Positions 53,006-61,832 of a DNA stretch of 64,000 bases are shown here, in pieces. The position numbers and the translations under genes are program-made. The first letter of the stretch is position 1, and every line of letters begins with the position of its first letter. The stretch is taken from assembly GCF_001305595.1 (NCBI RefSeq), contig NZ_CP012401.1:682001-746000 (forward strand), read 5' to 3'. Origin of the DNA: Azospirillum thiophilum. GTDB lineage: Bacteria > Pseudomonadota > Alphaproteobacteria > Azospirillales > Azospirillaceae. Below the pieces are notes generated by a model that was given only the letters and a program-made list of their open reading frames with translations, was not told the origin of the DNA and did no database searches.

Positions 53006-53350
53006 ATGAAATACAGTGAAACGAGTTTCAGTTATGCTTCAAAGTTCTACAAACTACGAAACTGGAATGATACGTTTCGTGCTGATGGGCTCCCAAGCCT
53101 TGATGCGTGCACGGAGATCTACAAAGTCGTGTGGTATCTCGACGAGTTCGAGGATGAAGATTGGTTCGTCATTGCTCCCTCTGGGGAGATTCTGACGGAG
53201 TTTAACCTCCCATACGAGCATGAAGACGGTGAGGTCTACTGCGAGGCAGACGATGTCGAATGGATTTCCGAGGAGGAGCGGATCTCCATCGCGGCGGAGA
53301 GCGGCAACATCGCCCCGCCGCTGCCTCCGCATATCGATGATGCACAATAG
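53006..53350 (+). CDS. Acidic small protein, unknown
   Basis: A 114-residue, strongly acidic protein (DEFEDEDWF, EEERISI), with GGAG eight bases before the ATG. Low pI and length are like DNA-mimic anti-restriction proteins, but there is no direct match. The coding is AT-richer than the chromosome. It is followed after 11 bases by the next gene, so they are probably co-transcribed. Confidence 0.6.
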   Translation: MKYSETSFSYASKFYKLRNWNDTFRADGLPSLDACTEIYKVVWYLDEFEDEDWFVIAPSGEILTEFNLPYEHEDGEVYCEADDVEWISEEERISIAAESGNIAPPLPPHIDDAQ

Positions 53351-53361
53351 GAGGATGGCTC

Positions 53362-53943
53362 ATGACCACCCCTGTGCTGAAAGACGACATCACCGCGACG
53401 GTCGCTCGGCTTCAGAAAATATTGGGCATGCTCGGGAGCGTTCACGAGGGCGAGCGGGATGCCGCAGCATTGGCTTTCACCCGAACTTGCCGGGAAGCTG
53501 GGTGGTCCCTTGCAGACCTCTTGGTCATTCCGCCGGGAGAAGGAGAGGAAGCTATCAACGAACTTCTGACAAAGGACAGAAAGGGAAAATCGTATCGGGA
53601 GAAGGAGCGGATCTACTGGGCAGCCAAGAGAGCAATCAACGCGGCGAGGGATGCCGCATCGGCGGATCGCAGACGCGAAGTTAGCCATTGGATTGGTTTG
53701 GTTAACGACTGGCAGCGGACCTTCCGGGTTGCCGAAGGGCTATGGCAGGACACTGAACGACAACTGAACGCTCGCGTCAAACACGCAGACGCCATGATGA
53801 AAGCCATGGTTGTTCGAGCCGAGCAGGCTGAAGCCCAGAGAGACGCTGCGATTGCCCGAGCCGAACGCCTTCAGGCTCGCCTGGAGGCTCTCCGGGATTT
53901 GGCGGCAGCATCGTGGGGCCAACTGGAACAGGCGGGCAGTTAA
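53362..53943 (+). CDS. Coiled-coil protein with DUF2786-like N-terminus
   Basis: A 193-residue protein with AGGAGG before its ATG. The N-terminal 50 residues (ARLQKILGMLGSVHEGERDAAA, AGWSLADLL; markers shortened) are related in pattern to the chromosome protein at 23846. The rest is a long alanine- and glutamate-rich coiled coil (residues 115-185). Proteins of this type occur on phages and islands. Function unknown. Confidence 0.6.
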   Translation: MTTPVLKDDITATVARLQKILGMLGSVHEGERDAAALAFTRTCREAGWSLADLLVIPPGEGEEAINELLTKDRKGKSYREKERIYWAAKRAINAARDAASADRRREVSHWIGLVNDWQRTFRVAEGLWQDTERQLNARVKHADAMMKAMVVRAEQAEAQRDAAIARAERLQARLEALRDLAAASWGQLEQAGS

Positions 53944-54026
53944 TCGACCAAGCTGCTGCCTAGCGTGGTAGATCATCAATATTTGCACCCAAAAGCTGTC
54001 GAACCGCTATCTGAAAGGCAACGCAT

Positions 54027-54428
54027 ATGCATGGAGCAGACAAGCTTTTGGATGCACTCCGGAATGGGCTCGCGGAACGGGAGCGGTTCGAACATGAGAT
54101 GGAGGCCGCCGGTTGGCGGCTGACGCGTGACCTGCACCTGCGGGCCTTTCTGGAGCTTGTGGCCGGCGGATTGCCGGATGGCTCCCCGTTTTCGCTACGA
54201 GGCGAGTGTCCGTCCCTCGGCGGCGAACTGGTGCACCACGACTATCCTGACCTGCCGGTCAGACGGGCCGCTCTTGATGATGTCTGGCTGCCGCCGTGGC
54301 CACCGGAGATCATGAACGAACTCTGGTCGGAAGTGATCCAGCTTGCCCTGCGGCATCCGGAAAAATTCCGGGAAGCCGTCCAAACAATTTCCGAAACGGA
54401 TTTGGACTTCAACCTCTACCCGTTGTGA
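54027..54428 (+). CDS. Unknown protein (133 aa)
   Basis: A 133-residue soluble protein with AAAGG before the ATG. Helical at the N-terminus (LLDALRNGLAERERFEHEME) and proline- and tryptophan-rich in the middle (VWLPPWPPEIMNELW). No known motif. It is the last of a run of plus-strand genes before the convergent flagellin gene. Confidence 0.5.
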   Translation: MHGADKLLDALRNGLAERERFEHEMEAAGWRLTRDLHLRAFLELVAGGLPDGSPFSLRGECPSLGGELVHHDYPDLPVRRAALDDVWLPPWPPEIMNELWSEVIQLALRHPEKFREAVQTISETDLDFNLYPL

Positions 54429-54514
54429 ATAATCGGAGGATACTGCTCTCGGCCACGCGATGCCACGAGGAGGGACGCAGACCGACACCGGCCCCACCGC
54501 TGCCTCCCAAGGCG

Positions 54515-56884
54515 TCACCTGAACAGGGACAGGATCGCCTGCTGGCTCTGTTTCGCCAACCCCAGGGCGGTCTGGGCAAGCTGCTGCCGCGTCTGGAGCG
54601 TCAGAAGGTTGGTCCCCTCCTCGTTCTGGTCGGCCAGGATCAACTTGTTCGCCCCCTCGTCGAGCACATCGGAGAAGCCCCGCATGAAGTCCTCGCGGGT
54701 CGTGATGATGCCCATGCCGGTGGACAGGGCCTGGGACGCCGACCGGACCCGCTGCTCGGCAGTATCCAGACCCGCGATGGCGTTCTCGATGTCGGCCCGG
54801 TCCATCCAGCCGTTCTGGCTGTAGTCGACATGTAGCCCCTTGCCCTCGACCTGGAGGTTCTGGCTCTCGACGGTGACGCCGTTCTGGTGGGCAGCGTCAA
54901 AGGCGACGAACATGTCGTTGGCGTGGTTGGCGGGCGTGACCAGAGCGGTCTTCAGCAATGCCGATTCGCGGGTGCCGGCTGGCCATTTGATCTCGGCATC
55001 GTGCCAGAACGGCGTGAGGGTCTGACCGGCCCCGGTTCCGAGCCGCGAGACCACGCCGACCCGCATGGAGGAGGCGGGTGCGGCGTCTGTCTTGCCGAAG
55101 TTGACATCGACATAGGCGAAGCCGGCGTTCGGGATGGCCGATTGGAACGACCGCCCAAAGCCGTCGGTTACCATCAGCGTTGCCTGCCCCGGCCCCGCAC
55201 TGTCCAGCAGACCCTCCTGGAAGCGAAGCCGGGCATTAGCACCGGGCACAAAGCCCTGGATGCTCTCGGGGACCAGATTGTAGACGCCCTGCTTCGCCGA
55301 TGACGCCATGTTGCTGACGTTGTCGGCGAACGGCGGAATGCCGCCCATCCCGTCGAGGATCGGACTGTTGGTCGCGATTCCGACCCAGCCGGTCGAATGC
55401 GGCTGGGTGTCGGTGACGCCGACCCAGCCGGGTGTGCCCTCGGTGACTGGGCTGGGAATGCCGAAGTCGAAGGCGTACGGACTCGCGGGGTCGAATGCGT
55501 CGATGTTCAGGCGGATGGTCGAGCCCGCGTTCGGGTTGTTCCCCGCAAGCGTGACCGGGAAGTAGGTCTGCCGCTCATTCGGCACGGTGACCTGGGTCAC
55601 GGAATCGTACCGCGTGTCCCACACATACAAGTCCCTGAGTCCAGGAGAGTTTCCGTCCGGCAGGCCCAGTTTGAACTGGAAGTAGGTGGACTCCGGAACA
55701 CTCAGGTACTGCTCGGCCTGGGCGACCGGGACACCGACCGGAAGGTACGGCCCTGTGCCCCGCAGATCGTCCACCCCGATCTGCGTGCCGCGGGCGAAGG
55801 GGTCCGTTCTGGAACACAGCTTCTGCCCATCAACCTCGATCCGAACGGTTCCGCTCGGGAACACGAAGTCGTTGACGCCATTGGCGAGCTTTCCCTGTCC
55901 GAGGGGACTCATGAGGTCACGGGTCACGGTAAGACCCTGGTTGTTGGCGACCTTCACGGCCAGGGCGGCGTGCTTCTCGATCTCGACCAAGCGGGTGCCG
56001 ACGTTGCGTGGCGTCGCGTCGATCAGGTCAAAATCGACATCGAAGCGGACGCAGGAGCCGCTCTGGAAGGCGTGGTCGAACGACAGGGGCGTGCCGACGG
56101 TCTCTGCCGCCTTCCATTCGTCCACTGTGAATTTCTGGGTGTAGGACTCCGGTGGATTCGAGACGGTGATGGTCTTGTCCCGGCCGGGGCTGCCGGTGAC
56201 CGCGATCTGGATGTTGTTGAAGTTGCCCTGAGTCGAACTCATCAGGCCGCTGACCGAGAGGCCCGTGAGCCCGAGTTGCTGTTCGGCGTCGGCGATGCCC
56301 TCGGCAGCCCCCGAGATCTCGCCATCGCCGACCACCCGGATGTCGTAGCTGTCAGGGGCGGTGATGTCGGTGACTCGGGCTTTTGTGACGCCGACGATCC
56401 GCTGCACATCGAGCTTGCTCTCCACGGTCGCCTCCATCCCCGAGCCGTCGCCGACCAGGAGGTTCTTGCCGCCATAGCCGCTGTCGTGGGCGACCCCGTT
56501 GATCTGGCCCAGGATGGCGTCGAATTGGGTCGCCAAGGCTGCCCTGGTGCGGATCGAGGCATCGTCAGTGCCGAGGGTAGCCAAGGCCGCTGTGGTCAAC
56601 CCGCGGGCCTGCTGGAGCAGGCTGGCGATACTGCCGGCTCCCTTGTCGGCGGCCTTGATCGTGGAGATCGCCTGTCCCATCGCGTCCTTTACCGCCGACA
56701 AATCGGCGGCCCGCTGCGTCAGGGCTTTGGCCGCAAAGTACACCGGTGGGCTGTCCAGGGCAGCATTGATCTTCAGCCCGGTCACTAGCCGCTGCTGGGC
56801 AGCCGACATCCCCTGCTGTGTGACCTGGAGGGTCAGCAGGTTCGCCCGCATTGCGGCGGGAAGCTGGAGGTCGGGAGATACCAT
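54515..56884 (-). CDS. Large flagellin
   Basis: A 789-residue flagellin. The N-terminal D0/D1 part (LPAAMRANLLTLQVTQQGMSAAQQRLVTG, LDSPPVYFAAKAL) and the C-terminal D0/D1 part (QTALGLAKQSQQAILSL) are canonical for Rhodospirillales-type flagellins. Between them lies a beta-rich variable region of about 450 residues, far larger than in average flagellins of 300-420 residues, and it contains two cysteines. No signal peptide: it should be exported by a flagellar type III system. No other flagellar genes lie nearby, so assembly depends on genes elsewhere. A dyad lies just upstream. Confidence 0.88.
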   Translation of the reverse strand: MVSPDLQLPAAMRANLLTLQVTQQGMSAAQQRLVTGLKINAALDSPPVYFAAKALTQRAADLSAVKDAMGQAISTIKAADKGAGSIASLLQQARGLTTAALATLGTDDASIRTRAALATQFDAILGQINGVAHDSGYGGKNLLVGDGSGMEATVESKLDVQRIVGVTKARVTDITAPDSYDIRVVGDGEISGAAEGIADAEQQLGLTGLSVSGLMSSTQGNFNNIQIAVTGSPGRDKTITVSNPPESYTQKFTVDEWKAAETVGTPLSFDHAFQSGSCVRFDVDFDLIDATPRNVGTRLVEIEKHAALAVKVANNQGLTVTRDLMSPLGQGKLANGVNDFVFPSGTVRIEVDGQKLCSRTDPFARGTQIGVDDLRGTGPYLPVGVPVAQAEQYLSVPESTYFQFKLGLPDGNSPGLRDLYVWDTRYDSVTQVTVPNERQTYFPVTLAGNNPNAGSTIRLNIDAFDPASPYAFDFGIPSPVTEGTPGWVGVTDTQPHSTGWVGIATNSPILDGMGGIPPFADNVSNMASSAKQGVYNLVPESIQGFVPGANARLRFQEGLLDSAGPGQATLMVTDGFGRSFQSAIPNAGFAYVDVNFGKTDAAPASSMRVGVVSRLGTGAGQTLTPFWHDAEIKWPAGTRESALLKTALVTPANHANDMFVAFDAAHQNGVTVESQNLQVEGKGLHVDYSQNGWMDRADIENAIAGLDTAEQRVRSASQALSTGMGIITTREDFMRGFSDVLDEGANKLILADQNEEGTNLLTLQTRQQLAQTALGLAKQSQQAILSLFR

Positions 56885-56900
56885 CGGGCCGTATTCGTGC

Positions 56901-56934
56901 TTGCTTGTGGAAATTTTCTTATGACAACAAGCAA
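56901..56934. promoter_or_regulatory. Inverted repeat upstream of the flagellin gene
   Basis: TTGCTTGT and ACAAGCAA (56901-56908 and 56927-56934) form a perfect 8-base dyad with an 18-base centre, 17 to 50 bases before the flagellin start. It could be an mRNA leader hairpin or an operator. A flagellar sigma promoter was not identified. Confidence 0.4.
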
Positions 56935-57079
56935 ACTTGATACCAAGAGCCGAAACCTTACACTGTGACGGTCGTCACCATGTGGGGTGGTGATGTTACG
57001 TCGGTCGAAGAATGGATGCTGGGCAGGTTGTTCCTGGTTGCGGAAAATTCTACCGGGTTGCGTGGGGCGGAGGAGCACC

Positions 57080-57388
57080 ATGATCAAGGAAGTCACGGGC
57101 TGGATGGCTCTGGTCGCCGCCGCGACCGTCCTGAGCCCGGCTGTCGCCGACACGTATCAGCCGCCGCAGGTTCGTCCGCTCGCTGATCCATTCGGCCGCG
57201 ATGCTCCACCGGCGGGCGGTGTGGCCCTTGACCTGCGGCCCGATCCGATTCCGGCCTACCGGGACTTTCCTCACCGATGGAAGCTGATGAAGCAGCCGTT
57301 GTGCCAGCCGCTCTTCGACCCGCAGACTGGAAGAACGACCGCATGGAGGTGTCGGATGACCGACGGTACGATCCAGGAGGTCCGGTAG
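57080..57388 (+). CDS. Small exported protein, unknown
   Basis: A 102-residue protein. GGAGGAGC precedes the ATG at 57080. The signal peptide ends AVA-DT (about residue 24). The mature domain is proline-rich with two or three cysteines (PLCQPLF, WRCRM). It is the only plus-strand member of a group of exported proteins and converges on the next gene by 7 bases. Confidence 0.6.
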   Translation: MIKEVTGWMALVAAATVLSPAVADTYQPPQVRPLADPFGRDAPPAGGVALDLRPDPIPAYRDFPHRWKLMKQPLCQPLFDPQTGRTTAWRCRMTDGTIQEVR

Positions 57389-57395
57389 GTCCGGC

Positions 57396-57980
57396 CTACC
57401 GACGAAGCGGAGGGAACTTCTCTGTGATCCCGAGGATCTGGGCCTTCCAGAACAGAGCCCGCTCGCGGCAGAGTTCGGGGCGAGCCCCGGCGTTGATAAT
57501 TTGGGTGTACTCGGTCACCGAGAAGGCCGAGGCCATCTGCTGGATCGTATGGGTCGATTCCTCGACTACTGAGTGCGGCAGGTACCCAGTCTCCATGTTC
57601 CACTGGCGATCCTTCTGGCGGAGTTCGTTCCGCTTGCCCCGCACCCAGTCGCCGAACTCATCCCGCAACCGGCTACAGGTCAGGAAGCCCTCGCGGAGAG
57701 CCGGGGCTTCCCGCTGGTACTGCTCCCAGAACTCGCGTGGCTGCTGATGCAGGTTCCGCAGGCAGCCGCCGTAGACCACGTCGTCGTTCGGGCAAGTCGT
57801 GCGGCCGGTCGCCTCGGCCGGCGGGCCGCCGCCCTGTCCCGGTGGGACGGCCAAGCGGTAGGGCGTCGCTCCGTCATAGGGCTGACCGATCCCCCTCGCT
57901 GGTCCTGCCTGCCGACAGCCGGCAACCACTCCCAACATGACCAGCAGTACCGCCGAGGTCGCCGCGATCCGGCTCACCAT
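57396..57980 (-). CDS. Lipoprotein, unknown
   Basis: A 194-residue lipoprotein with lipobox VAGC near residues 18-21. The ATG at 57980 is preferred over 58007 because it begins the signal peptide compactly. The mature protein has four more cysteines and a helical, highly charged middle (RLRDEFGDWVRGKRNELR). First in a minus-strand series of exported or membrane proteins. Confidence 0.6.
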   Translation of the reverse strand: MVSRIAATSAVLLVMLGVVAGCRQAGPARGIGQPYDGATPYRLAVPPGQGGGPPAEATGRTTCPNDDVVYGGCLRNLHQQPREFWEQYQREAPALREGFLTCSRLRDEFGDWVRGKRNELRQKDRQWNMETGYLPHSVVEESTHTIQQMASAFSVTEYTQIINAGARPELCRERALFWKAQILGITEKFPPLRR

Positions 57981-57994
57981 GGAAGGTTGCCTGC

Positions 57995-58441
57995 CTACCG
58001 ACCGCACGCCTGGGCAAGCCCCTTGCTGACCTCTTCGAAGCCGAAACTGTCGAACGATGCTCCGGGTTGATCGCCGGGGAAAATATCGATCATGAGTGCT
58101 TCGCTCATCTTTTCAGCAAGATCAACGACCGTGGCATAGTCCTTGATCGCCACGCCCCCCTGGATTATCTGCCAGGAGCCAGCCGGAACAACTGTCCCAT
58201 CAAGCCCCAACGAGACTTTGATTTGCCCAATGCCTCGGACGGGAATTCTCGGCATGTACATTATCGCCGCCTGCTCTTGGGTGGCTGCGTCGCAGACGAT
58301 GGCCAGCTTGTTCCCCTTGTCGTCCGTTTTGGTGGCGGTGAACCATCCCTTGGCGTTGCCGATCATCCAGGGAACGGGCTGGGCCAGAGCAGGAGCGATG
58401 CCGACGACCAGGAGACCGAGCATCACGATTAGTACTTTCAT
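57995..58441 (-). CDS. Exported protein, unknown
   Basis: A 148-residue protein with a signal peptide ending ALA-QP (about residue 21). The mature domain starts WMIGNAKGWFTATK and contains two cysteines, likely a disulfide-bonded beta-sandwich. It is 14 bases upstream of the lipoprotein gene start, consistent with one transcript. No family recognised. Confidence 0.6.
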   Translation of the reverse strand: MKVLIVMLGLLVVGIAPALAQPVPWMIGNAKGWFTATKTDDKGNKLAIVCDAATQEQAAIMYMPRIPVRGIGQIKVSLGLDGTVVPAGSWQIIQGGVAIKDYATVVDLAEKMSEALMIDIFPGDQPGASFDSFGFEEVSKGLAQACGR

Positions 58442-58517
58442 TGTGGAGACCCCACGGTGTGAATGCGACGCACGACCCGCCCTCGGTGGCTGTTCGAGCC
58501 AACACTCGGCTTGTTCC

Positions 58518-58796
58518 TCACCCTTTGGTGACCGACACGTCACAGCGGCCGTTCTGGCAGACGGCCACGCAGGAGCCGTTGATCGTCTTGGTGGCCGGCG
58601 TGACGTAGATTTCCTGAACACCCCGCTTTTCAAGCAGCGTGACCCGCTGCGGGTTGATGTTGCATTGCCCCCCGGCCTTACCGAACGCGTTGACGGCGAC
58701 CGAGAAATACAGGCCGTTGGCGGCCAAGGCGTGGAACGAAAGGGCGGAAGCGGTGAGAACGATTGCTCCGACGAGCAACTTCTGTCGATGCGTCAA
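58518..58796 (-). CDS. Small exported cysteine-rich protein
   Basis: A 92-residue protein from a TTG at 58796, chosen because AGGAG lies six bases upstream. Signal peptide ending ALA-AN (about residue 25). The mature part has three cysteines (GGQCNI, GSCVAVCQ, RCDV; four counting the last). Unknown function. Confidence 0.6.
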   Translation of the reverse strand: MTHRQKLLVGAIVLTASALSFHALAANGLYFSVAVNAFGKAGGQCNINPQRVTLLEKRGVQEIYVTPATKTINGSCVAVCQNGRCDVSVTKG

Positions 58797-58834
58797 CGTT
58801 ATCTCCTGTGTGAAATCTAGATTCGGTGGCTTCG

Positions 58835-59740
58835 CTACATTTCCAGAAGAACATTCCCTCCGGCATCGCTTCTACCGGGTTGGTTGACCTTCCGGGAAAC
58901 TTTCACCTTTTGGGTGATGCCGCTTGACTTGAGCTTTTTCGCCATCCCGACGAGATGACCTTGCGGCGTGTCGCCGGAGATTTCTTTCAGATCGTGCCAG
59001 CTTCCTGCGATTTGCACTTGGATGACGAGTGGCGGAACACCGGCCTCACGGCTGGTATCGAAGGCATTCTCCGTCCGCCGGCCGGTTGGTGTTCGATCTG
59101 ATCCTGTAGCCGCAGGATCAACCACCGCCGGTTCCTGTAGGATGGTTGCTCTGCCGAGCAATGATCGAACCTGCCGGTATGCGGCTCTGACGAACCTCCA
59201 GAGCCGTGGGATTGCCCAGATCAACAGGATTATCCACAGGCCCAGCAGGGACAGGAACAGAACTGGGTGGTAGACCGCCAAGGCGATGCCGCTGAAGGTC
59301 AGACCGTCCTCGGTTGTCGAGGCGGCCCAGTTCGTGAACGGTTCTGGCGAGGTGTTGATGGCGAGTCGCAGACCTGCTTTGGCCGAGTGGTTGGCCGCCG
59401 ACAGACCGCCTCCCACCAAGGCCGCGGCCAGGGCGAGACCTGGATCAACGTGATGCGTCCCTGAGAAGGCCAGCACGGCCCCGGCGGGTATCCGGATGAA
59501 CGTGTGGACCGCATCCCAAACCGAATCGCCGCCCGGCACCTTGTCGGCCGTAAACTCGACCATGTACATCAAGCCGCCAGCCGCGATGACCAGCGGATGC
59601 ATTAGGAGTTCCCATCCGGGAGGGAGTTCGACCATGCCGAACACCCCAAGCAGGCCCAGGCCCGTCACTGCGGCGTAGAGGTTGATCCCGCTGGCCCACG
59701 TGGCACCGAGCGTCATCGCGATCAGGTGAACGGCATCCAT
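58835..59740 (-). CDS. DUF4126 family membrane protein
   Basis: A 301-residue membrane protein. The first 200 residues match DUF4126: LGATWASGINLYAAVTGLGLL, FTADKVPGGDSVWDAVHTFIR (markers shortened) and GGGLSAANHSAKAGLRLA. Five or six helices. A soluble C-terminal tail of about 100 residues, rich in basic residues, is not usual for the family. It sits inside the exported-protein cluster, so may anchor or transport something for it. Confidence 0.8.
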   Translation of the reverse strand: MDAVHLIAMTLGATWASGINLYAAVTGLGLLGVFGMVELPPGWELLMHPLVIAAGGLMYMVEFTADKVPGGDSVWDAVHTFIRIPAGAVLAFSGTHHVDPGLALAAALVGGGLSAANHSAKAGLRLAINTSPEPFTNWAASTTEDGLTFSGIALAVYHPVLFLSLLGLWIILLIWAIPRLWRFVRAAYRQVRSLLGRATILQEPAVVDPAATGSDRTPTGRRTENAFDTSREAGVPPLVIQVQIAGSWHDLKEISGDTPQGHLVGMAKKLKSSGITQKVKVSRKVNQPGRSDAGGNVLLEM

Positions 59741-59758
59741 GGCGGGCTCCCGACTGAG

Positions 59759-60211
59759 CTATGGGGTGACGCCGTCGATTTCGATCACATCGGGTTCCAG
59801 GTAGTTCCGGCAGAGTGGGAATATGACGCCCTTGACCTTGCAGTAACCGACATCGCGGACGCGGATAAAATCCACATCTGAGCAGTGTCGATTGGGAATC
59901 TCGTAGGAGTCCTGGTTGACCGACTCCGGATCGGAGTACTCGAACTGGGCGGCGTGATTGTCCAGCGGCTGGTTCGGGAATTTCCGGCTGTGGAAGGTGA
60001 CGTTGATCGAGATGTGGTCGATGGTCGCATCGCTGTTGTTCTCGAAGAAGAACGCGATCTGACCGTCCTGCATGCAGAGAGCGGACAACCGGAGTGGGCG
60101 GCCCGCTTGGGCGACCTGCTGGTTGGCTGCTGACGCAGTACTGTACCCCGCAGCCTGCACGCCGGCCGCGGCGAGCAACGCTGAAGTGAGAAGGGCCATT
60201 GGTTTGCCCAT
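59759..60211 (-). CDS. Exported protein, unknown
   Basis: A 150-residue protein from an ATG with AAGGAATG upstream. Signal peptide ending near ASA-AN (about residue 29). The mature domain has a beta-sandwich look (IAFFFENNSDATIDHISINVTF region) with three or four cysteines. It is the first gene of the minus-strand cluster that includes DUF4126. No family recognised. Confidence 0.6.
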   Translation of the reverse strand: MGKPMALLTSALLAAAGVQAAGYSTASAANQQVAQAGRPLRLSALCMQDGQIAFFFENNSDATIDHISINVTFHSRKFPNQPLDNHAAQFEYSDPESVNQDSYEIPNRHCSDVDFIRVRDVGYCKVKGVIFPLCRNYLEPDVIEIDGVTP

Positions 60212-60379
60212 GTCGCATTCCTTCAAACAGCCGACACTACCCGGTACCCGACCAGATAGGTTGAACAAATGCGATCATAGCTTAAAGGAAACACGATACT
60301 CAACCCGCGGCTGGTGGTTGGCGGGGCAGGCTGTGCAGTGACGGCAGTTGAGGGATGGGAGACGCCGGGAGGTGAGTAG

Positions 60380-60760
60380 CTACTTCTTCGCCGAGCCCGC
60401 TGTGGGGCGGGTAGCCCGACCAGCCCGCTCGGCGTGCTCGACCAAAGCCTCAAGCTGCCGGACGGCCACCAGCAAGAGGTCAGCGTCGAGTCGGCGGAGG
60501 AGCGACTTGGCCTTGGCCTCTTGAGCAAGGCGGTGTTCCGGCACTTGCGATGGGGAGACTACGTCGGTGACATCGAGGCCAAGGATTTCAACCAGATCCA
60601 CGAGGGTGTCGAGGGCTGGCAGGTACTTAGCGTTTTCCAGGGCGGAGATCGACTGCACGCTTAGGTTTGCCCGGTCCGCAAGATCCTCCTGCGTCATCCC
60701 ATGACCAGTTCGACTAGCCCGAATCAACGATGCCACCTGGGTCTTGAGGTCCCCACCCAT
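60380..60760 (-). CDS. XRE family transcriptional regulator
   Basis: A 126-residue protein. HTH_3 domain at residues 8-65: MTQEDLADRANLSVQSISALENAKYLPALDTLVDL (markers shortened). A charged helical C-terminus follows. GGAGGTAAGGT precedes the ATG, a strong ribosome site. It is upstream of the exported-protein cluster and may control it or the element. Confidence 0.88.
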   Translation of the reverse strand: MGGDLKTQVASLIRASRTGHGMTQEDLADRANLSVQSISALENAKYLPALDTLVDLVEILGLDVTDVVSPSQVPEHRLAQEAKAKSLLRRLDADLLLVAVRQLEALVEHAERAGRATRPTAGSAKK

Positions 60761-60863
60761 ACCTTACCTCCGGATCTAGCCGAGGCAGGTTCAGGTTTCC
60801 TTGATGTGAGGGCCATGAAGGTACCATGATGACAGAAGAGGAATTCACCAAGGAAACCACAAC

Positions 60864-61412
60864 GTGGGGCGGGAAGGCTTCTCGACCGCCGTCGTACCGT
60901 TTAGCATCCGGATCTGCGGCCTCCGGGAGGCCGAGACCGTCGTCAGGGCGTTTGTACCGACGAACATCATCGCCATCAGCGACCCCTACCAGGGTGGCAT
61001 GCCGGTGCCGGACGACGCCTCTGTTCTACGGCTGAGCTTTTGGGATCTCGACCGGGAATCAGCGGTCGGGAACCCGATGTCGACGGCACTGTCACGACGC
61101 GGGCTGATTCGGATGCCGCAAGTCGGCGACATCGAGGCTATCCTGGAGTTTGGTCGCGATGTGTCGCCGGGCGGACGGCTGCTCTGCTGCTGCGGAGCCG
61201 GTCGGTCGCGGTCGGCTGCTACCGCAGTTGTCACCGTCGCCCAGGCGATGCCGGGCTATGAGGAACAGGCCGTCGTGCTGATCCGGCAGATTTGGCCGGA
61301 GGCTCGCCCGAACAGTCTGATGATCAGACTCGCCGACGAGCTAATCGGTGCCGGCGGTTGGCTGCCCGGTAGCTTGGGCCGAGCAGGCGATTGGGCCGAT
61401 CACTCCTCGTAA
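60864..61412 (+). CDS. Phosphatase-like protein with a CX5R loop
   Basis: A 182-residue protein from a GTG with AAGGA nine bases upstream. LLCCCGAGRSRSAATAV contains the C-x5-R P-loop of cysteine-based (tyrosine or dual-specificity) phosphatases, followed by a helix as in that fold. The usual histidine before the cysteine is replaced by cysteine. A conserved acid could be in the SFWDLD region. Substrate unknown; tyrosine-phosphatase-like proteins of this size are common on plasmids of Rhizobiales and Rhodospirillales. Confidence 0.65.
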   Translation: MGREGFSTAVVPFSIRICGLREAETVVRAFVPTNIIAISDPYQGGMPVPDDASVLRLSFWDLDRESAVGNPMSTALSRRGLIRMPQVGDIEAILEFGRDVSPGGRLLCCCGAGRSRSAATAVVTVAQAMPGYEEQAVVLIRQIWPEARPNSLMIRLADELIGAGGWLPGSLGRAGDWADHSS

Positions 61413-61832
61413 CTCTCCAGGGACACCACCAGCGGCCCCCGGATAACACCATCGTCGTCCCGCCCCCCAACAGAAAAACCCTACCGCCCATATCCCGAGA
61501 TCGACCTCAACGCGGAGCCGCCAGTTACTGAATCGGCAGGGCACTCACTCCACCACGGTGGTGCTGACCACCTGACGGAACGGCAGATCGACCATGACCG
61601 GCCACATCTGGAGGGGCAGCCCGTTGAGGTCCTATGCGAGACCGACCACCGCCATCGACTGGCAGCCGGTATAGACGTGAATGGGACCGATGAAGTCCAC
61701 GCCACGCCGCCAGAAGGCCATGGTCGGGGCCTCCCGCATATCCTGAGGTTGTCCTTGCTGCTGTCGGGACGCATCGCAGGCTGAGGGCAAAGGGAGCAAA
61801 CTGCATGCCGCCATCTCCCGTCTCCCGACGCT
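61413..61832. other. Degenerate stretch without an intact gene
   Basis: No intact gene. The minus strand has a protein-like frame interrupted by TAG (listed) and the right end touches the flagellin remnant. The stretch looks like decaying coding DNA. Confidence 0.4.
61545..61721 (-). pseudogene. Possible interrupted small gene (in-frame TAG)
   Basis: A minus-strand frame reads MAFWRRGVDFIGPIHVYTGC, then TAG after residue 29, then WPVMVDLPFRQVVSTTVVE before TGA. Both halves are protein-like. It may be a decayed gene; its family is not recognised. Confidence 0.35.

Noticed and set aside
61545..61721. Stop-codon readthrough (TAG as amino acid) in the small frame
   Set aside because: There is no second conserved feature and other decayed sequence surrounds it. 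Simple decay is the more economical explanation.
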